From positions 124,001-188,000 of the forward strand of contig CANLBJ010000003.1 in the NCBI GenBank assembly GCA_947488905.1: a stretch of DNA of 64,000 bases. Reading direction: 5' to 3'. Positions 60,720 through 64,000 of the stretch are shown one piece after another (the first letter of the stretch is position 1; each line of letters opens with the position of its first letter). The translations under genes and the position numbers were made by a program. Under the pieces are notes generated by a model. The model was given only the letters and a program-made list of their open reading frames with translations, searched no databases and had not been told where the DNA came from. This DNA is from Ulvibacter algarum. Its GTDB lineage: Bacteria; Bacteroidota; Bacteroidia; Flavobacteriales; Flavobacteriaceae.

Positions 60720-62143
60720 TGAAGCAGTTATTTACCTACCTATTAGTACTCTGTATTTTTAGTACTTCGAAAATAGGAATAAGTCAAACCAAGGTCCTTG
60801 AAGAAACTAATGTGCTCTCATTTGAAGAATACATAGGCTATGTAAAATTGCATCACCCTTTAATGAAGCAGGCTAATCTTACTTTAAAAATGGGCGAAGC
60901 TACTTTACTAAAAGCACGTGGTGGTTTTGACCCAAAAATTGAAGTAGATTATGACAGAAAGAAATTTAAAGGCACCGAGTATTATGACCAACTCAACGCT
61001 ACATTTAAAATACCAACTTGGTATGGTGTAGAGTTTAAAGCTAATTATGAAGAAAACACGGGACAGTTTTTAAACCCAAGTTTAACAGTGCCAGAAGATG
61101 GGCTCTATAGCGCTGGGGTATCTTTCTCACTAGCGCAAGGTTTGCTAATTAATGATAGAATGGCAACCTTAAAGAAAGCTCGTATTTTTAAACAACAAAC
61201 AAAAGCTGACCGTGATTTACTGGTTAACAATTTATTGTTTGAAGCTAGTAAAGCTTATTTTGATTGGGTAGAAACTACTAACAATCAAAATATTTACGCT
61301 CGTTTTTTAGAGAATGCAAATGATAGATTGACAGCAATAAAACGCAGCGTAGAAGTAGGCGAAAAAGCAGCCATTGATATTACTGAAGCAAGAATTGTTT
61401 TACAAAACAGACAACTTAACCTAGAAGCCACAACTTTAAAACGCCAAAAAGCTGCTTTGATAGTCAGCAATTTTTTATGGTTAGATGATGTGCCCCTAGA
61501 GTTAAAAGAAAACATTAAACCCATCTTACCTACTTTAAATATGGTAGAAACCTCTCTATTAATTGAGGGTATCACTAATATTGAAGCTCTAGTAGCATCA
61601 CACCCTAAACTAAAAAGCCTTGATGCTAAAATAGGCGGCCTTACAGTAGATCGCGCATTAAAAAGAAACAAACTATTACCAAAACTTGACTTGCAGTATA
61701 ATTTTTTAACACCAGAATATGATCAACTAGACAGCTTTAAAACCGCAAATTATAAGGCTTTTGTAAACTTTAGTCTCCCATTGTTTTTAAGAAAAGAACG
61801 CGGTGATCTCAAATTATCAAACTTAAAACTAAATGATGTCACTTATATGAAAACTGCCACATCACTAGCCTTACAAAATAAAGTAGATGCAACTAGAGCA
61901 GAAATAATCTCGTTAGAAAAGCAAACAAGGTTAATTGATAACATAGTTGAAGATTACATTGCCTTAGTCAATGCAGAAGAGCGCAAGTTTTCACTGGGAG
62001 AAAGCTCTTTGTTTTTAATAAATTCTAGAGAACAAAAACTAATAGATGCTCAATTAAAAGAAAATCAATTAGTAGTTAAAAATCTACTAGCAACAGCAAA
62101 TTTATATAACGCATTAGGGATTACAGAAACTTCAAATAAATAA
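60719..62143 (+). CDS. TolC-family outer-membrane efflux protein
   Basis: A 474-residue outer-membrane channel protein with a signal peptide (about 1-22, ending ISQ). It has the repeated alpha-helical pairs of TolC (ANDRLTAIKRSVEVGEKAAIDITEARIVLQNRQLN and the second-repeat counterpart near the C-terminus). It is the last gene of the TetR-ABC-HlyD-TolC operon and convergent with the crp/fnr-type gene (6 bp gap). Confidence 0.92.
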   Translation: MKQLFTYLLVLCIFSTSKIGISQTKVLEETNVLSFEEYIGYVKLHHPLMKQANLTLKMGEATLLKARGGFDPKIEVDYDRKKFKGTEYYDQLNATFKIPTWYGVEFKANYEENTGQFLNPSLTVPEDGLYSAGVSFSLAQGLLINDRMATLKKARIFKQQTKADRDLLVNNLLFEASKAYFDWVETTNNQNIYARFLENANDRLTAIKRSVEVGEKAAIDITEARIVLQNRQLNLEATTLKRQKAALIVSNFLWLDDVPLELKENIKPILPTLNMVETSLLIEGITNIEALVASHPKLKSLDAKIGGLTVDRALKRNKLLPKLDLQYNFLTPEYDQLDSFKTANYKAFVNFSLPLFLRKERGDLKLSNLKLNDVTYMKTATSLALQNKVDATRAEIISLEKQTRLIDNIVEDYIALVNAEERKFSLGESSLFLINSREQKLIDAQLKENQLVVKNLLATANLYNALGITETSNK

Positions 62144-62149
62144 AATTTT

Positions 62150-62851
62150 CTAAAGCCCTTCTACAATATTATAGAGCACCTTTTTATCTATTAATTTAAT
62201 ACGCTTACCGTCTATCACAATGCTATTTTCTTTCTTAAAAACAGCGAGTGTTCTTATAAGTAGTTCTGTAGCCGTGCCTACTAGGTTAGCAATATCTGTT
62301 CTTGATAATTGTAAGTACAAATACCCATCTTGATCTGTCCCAAAACTTTCATCAAGATACAGCAAAACCTCAGCAAGACGCTGACGAACTGTTTTATGAG
62401 CCATATTTACAATAGCGACATCTGCTAGTTTTAACTCGTTTGCCATATTATTTAAAAGTGCTTTAGTAAAAGAAGAGTTTTCTGCAACACATTTTTCAAT
62501 TTCTGCTTTTGGCACAAAGCACACACTCATATCTTCTAGAGCTGTAGCACTGAGGTTTGCTCTCTCAGACGTTATTACAGAACGTTGCCCTAGCACCTCT
62601 CCTTTATTGGCTAGTTTTATAATTTGGTCACGGCCATTACCGCTCATTTTTGACAACTTAGATATTCCATCACGAACACAAAAGACTCCCTTAAGACGTT
62701 CACCTTCTTTAAAAATGACTTCCCCTTTTTTAATAATCCTCGTCTCTTTTTTATCAGAAATAGACTTCAACTCCTCTTTACTCAGAGCTTTAAAGCTATT
62801 CATCTGTTTTATAATACAGCCCTCACACTTAATCCTCTTCTCTATTTTCAT
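62150..62851 (-). CDS. Crp/Fnr-family transcriptional regulator
   Basis: A 233-residue regulator: cyclic-nucleotide-binding fold (about 20-140; KKGEVIFKEGERLKGVFCVRDG) and a C-terminal winged helix (about 155-225; LSRTDIANLVGTATELLIRTLAVF). Near the N-terminus two Cys (C9, C12; KCEGC) might form part of an iron-sulfur site as in FNR, but the four-Cys pattern of E. coli FNR is not complete. Its place beside ccoI suggests control of respiration in low oxygen. It is divergent from ccoI. Confidence 0.88.
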   Translation of the reverse strand: MKIEKRIKCEGCIIKQMNSFKALSKEELKSISDKKETRIIKKGEVIFKEGERLKGVFCVRDGISKLSKMSGNGRDQIIKLANKGEVLGQRSVITSERANLSATALEDMSVCFVPKAEIEKCVAENSSFTKALLNNMANELKLADVAIVNMAHKTVRQRLAEVLLYLDESFGTDQDGYLYLQLSRTDIANLVGTATELLIRTLAVFKKENSIVIDGKRIKLIDKKVLYNIVEGL

Positions 62852-62952
62852 CTATTTATTTAAGATAATCAATTATAAAACCTAAAAAACCAAATCTAAT
62901 CATTCGCACTTGTTAAACCAAAAAATATTAACTTACAATCATCATCATAAAC

Positions 62953-62964
62953 TGACAAAAATCA
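62953..62964 (+). promoter_or_regulatory. Possible Crp/Fnr-type box upstream of ccoI
   Basis: TGACAAAAATCA resembles an Fnr-like box (TTGAT-N4-ATCAA) with a partial left arm. It lies 53 bp before the ccoI start. The match is modest; a divergent Crp/Fnr regulator gene makes it plausible. Confidence 0.35.
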
Positions 62965-63016
62965 TATTTTTGACCCTCTATTTCTTAGCACCTTTGCGCT
63001 AGGTAATCCTTTATTT

Positions 63017-64000
63017 ATGGAACAATGTTATCACTGCGGCGAAGACTGCCGTGACACAGCAATAGTACACGAAGAAAAAAACTTTTGCTGCCAAGGCTGC
63101 AGGACAGTGTATGACATTCTTAATGAGAATGATCTAGAGTATTACTATACCCTTCAATCTGCTCCTGGGCAAACTCCTAAAGTTTTTGAAAACAAATTTG
63201 ATTTTTTAGACAATCAAGATATTGTTGAGCAATTATTAGAATTTAATGAGCAAGACACACAAATCGTCTCTTTTGTAATCCCAAAAATTCATTGCAGCTC
63301 TTGTATCTGGATTTTAGAAAACCTACATAAATTACACCCAGGTGTTAAAGTAGGAATGGTAAATTTTCCACAAAAAACGGTTCGTATTACTTATGATGCT
63401 TCTCAGCTTAGTTTAAAAGAGTTAGTATTATTACTCAATAAAATAGGCTATGAACCTAACATCTCTCTTGAAGATTTTAATAAAAAAGAAAAAAAAATAG
63501 ATAGAAGTCTTATTTACAAACTGGGCGTTGCGGGTTTTGCCTTCGGAAATATTATGTTTTTGTCATTCCCGGAGTACTTTGAAGTAAGTGAATTTTGGCT
63601 AGATCAATTTAAACCCATTTTTAGATGGTTAATGTTTGCTTTTTCTGTGCCTGTAGTTTTTTATTCTGGGAGAGACTATTTTGTTTCTGCCTTTAAAGGC
63701 CTTCGTTCTGGAATTTTAAATATAAACGTACCTATTGCCATTGGTATTTTAGTACTCTTTTTACGTTCTACATTAGAGATTGTAATGGATTGGGGTACAG
63801 GTTTTTTTGACAGTCTGGCTGGCTTAGTATTTTTCTTATTATTGGGGAAGTTTTTTCAGCAAAAAACATATTCGTTTCTTTCTTTTGAGCGTGATTATAA
63901 ATCTTACTTCCCTATTGCCGTTACTCAGCTTGTTTCAAATGACAAGAGTATTTCAGAAATACAAACCCAAGTATATCAATTAAAAGCTGGAGATAGAATT
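63017..64000 (+). CDS. ccoI: Heavy-metal P-type ATPase CcoI/FixI, N-terminal part
   Basis: The first 328 codons of a copper-exporting P-type ATPase that delivers copper to cbb3-type cytochrome oxidase. Residues 1-40 carry a Cys-rich segment (CYHCGEDC...CCQGC). A heavy-metal-associated domain follows with HCSSCIW and then KVGMVNFPQKTVRI. Membrane segments begin at about 165 (GVAGFAFGNIMFLSFPEYF). The gene runs past the right edge, so phosphorylation motif DKTGT is not seen. The start codon ATG at 63017 is set by the Cys-rich segment. Downstream cco genes are expected. Confidence 0.93.
   Translation, partial: MEQCYHCGEDCRDTAIVHEEKNFCCQGCRTVYDILNENDLEYYYTLQSAPGQTPKVFENKFDFLDNQDIVEQLLEFNEQDTQIVSFVIPKIHCSSCIWILENLHKLHPGVKVGMVNFPQKTVRITYDASQLSLKELVLLLNKIGYEPNISLEDFNKKEKKIDRSLIYKLGVAGFAFGNIMFLSFPEYFEVSEFWLDQFKPIFRWLMFAFSVPVVFYSGRDYFVSAFKGLRSGILNINVPIAIGILVLFLRSTLEIVMDWGTGFFDSLAGLVFFLLLGKFFQQKTYSFLSFERDYKSYFPIAVTQLVSNDKSISEIQTQVYQLKAGDRI

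Noticed and set aside
1-64000. Search for CRISPR arrays, insertion sequences, prophage genes, tRNA or rRNA genes
   Set aside because: No regularly spaced repeats, transposase or integrase motifs, or cloverleaf-type sequences were noticed; a tRNAscan or covariance-model search would be needed for certainty.

Overview
The window is chromosomal DNA of a marine-type flavobacterium (Bacteroidota, Flavobacteriaceae). The signs are: about 37% GC; gliding genes gldB and gldC; type IX secretion (T9SS) C-terminal sorting domains on three exported proteins; promoters of the TAnnTTTG type instead of TATAAT; almost no Shine-Dalgarno sequences; a DnaG without zinc ligands; and a bifunctional DAHP synthase/chorismate mutase. 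A Dokdonia-like genus fits, but that is an inference. I see no rRNA, tRNA, CRISPR array, prophage or insertion sequence. Gene order looks like ordinary core chromosome with a few accessory clusters.

Layout. 1-8490 (minus strand): the division/cell-wall cluster mraZ-rsmH-ftsL-ftsI-murE-mraY-murD-ftsW (ftsW cut by the left edge), headed by MraZ boxes. 8673-10163 (plus): an alpha/beta hydrolase and engB. 10221-11892 (minus): gldB-gldC and a small unknown gene. 12135-13702 (plus): nadE and a response regulator lacking the phospho-acceptor Asp. 13713-19554 (minus): dnaG, an ECF sigma/anti-sigma/outer-membrane-protein operon and a polyprenyl synthase. 19767-24814: a T9SS cargo protein, an arylsulfotransferase-like lipoprotein, rlmN and a T9SS serine endopeptidase. 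24927-33240 (minus): queA, aroA, a MazG-like protein, two DUF3857/transglutaminase-like proteins (one with the catalytic residues lost), dtd and rsgA. 33407-38039 (minus): era followed by a tandemly duplicated two-gene cassette (PagL-like deacylase plus GIN-domain lipoprotein). 38225-42482 (plus): a large HExxH protein with YD-like repeats overlapping mqo. 42602-46892 (plus): an operon of photolyase/flavin genes and four small conserved proteins. 47049-49235 (plus): an aromatic leader-peptide attenuator followed by pheA and aroG/chorismate mutase. 49275-51269: trmH-family gene, mtfA-like peptidase, T9SS protein. 51364-56479 (minus): imelysin, di-haem oxidoreductase, second imelysin, HTTM protein. 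57036-62143 (plus): tetR, an ABC protein with a degenerate ATPase, hlyD, tolC. 62150-64000: a Crp/Fnr regulator divergent from ccoI (cut by the right edge).

Most notable observations. (1) A mechanistically complete leader-peptide attenuator precedes pheA: a run of Phe/Trp/Tyr codons, an antiterminator segment and a perfect 11-bp terminator stem. (2) A short DNA word around CTTCGGAAAT recurs about a dozen times in different reading frames and in intergenic DNA, well above chance by my rough estimate. (3) The photolyase operon carries a protein whose FAD domain comes first and whose alpha/beta domain appears to come last, behind a 9-bp inverted-repeat candidate operator. (4) Several proteins keep their fold but have lost catalytic residues: the response regulator, DnaG zinc site, ABC ATPase, transglutaminase and imelysin. 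All family assignments are from reading the sequence; no database search was run.
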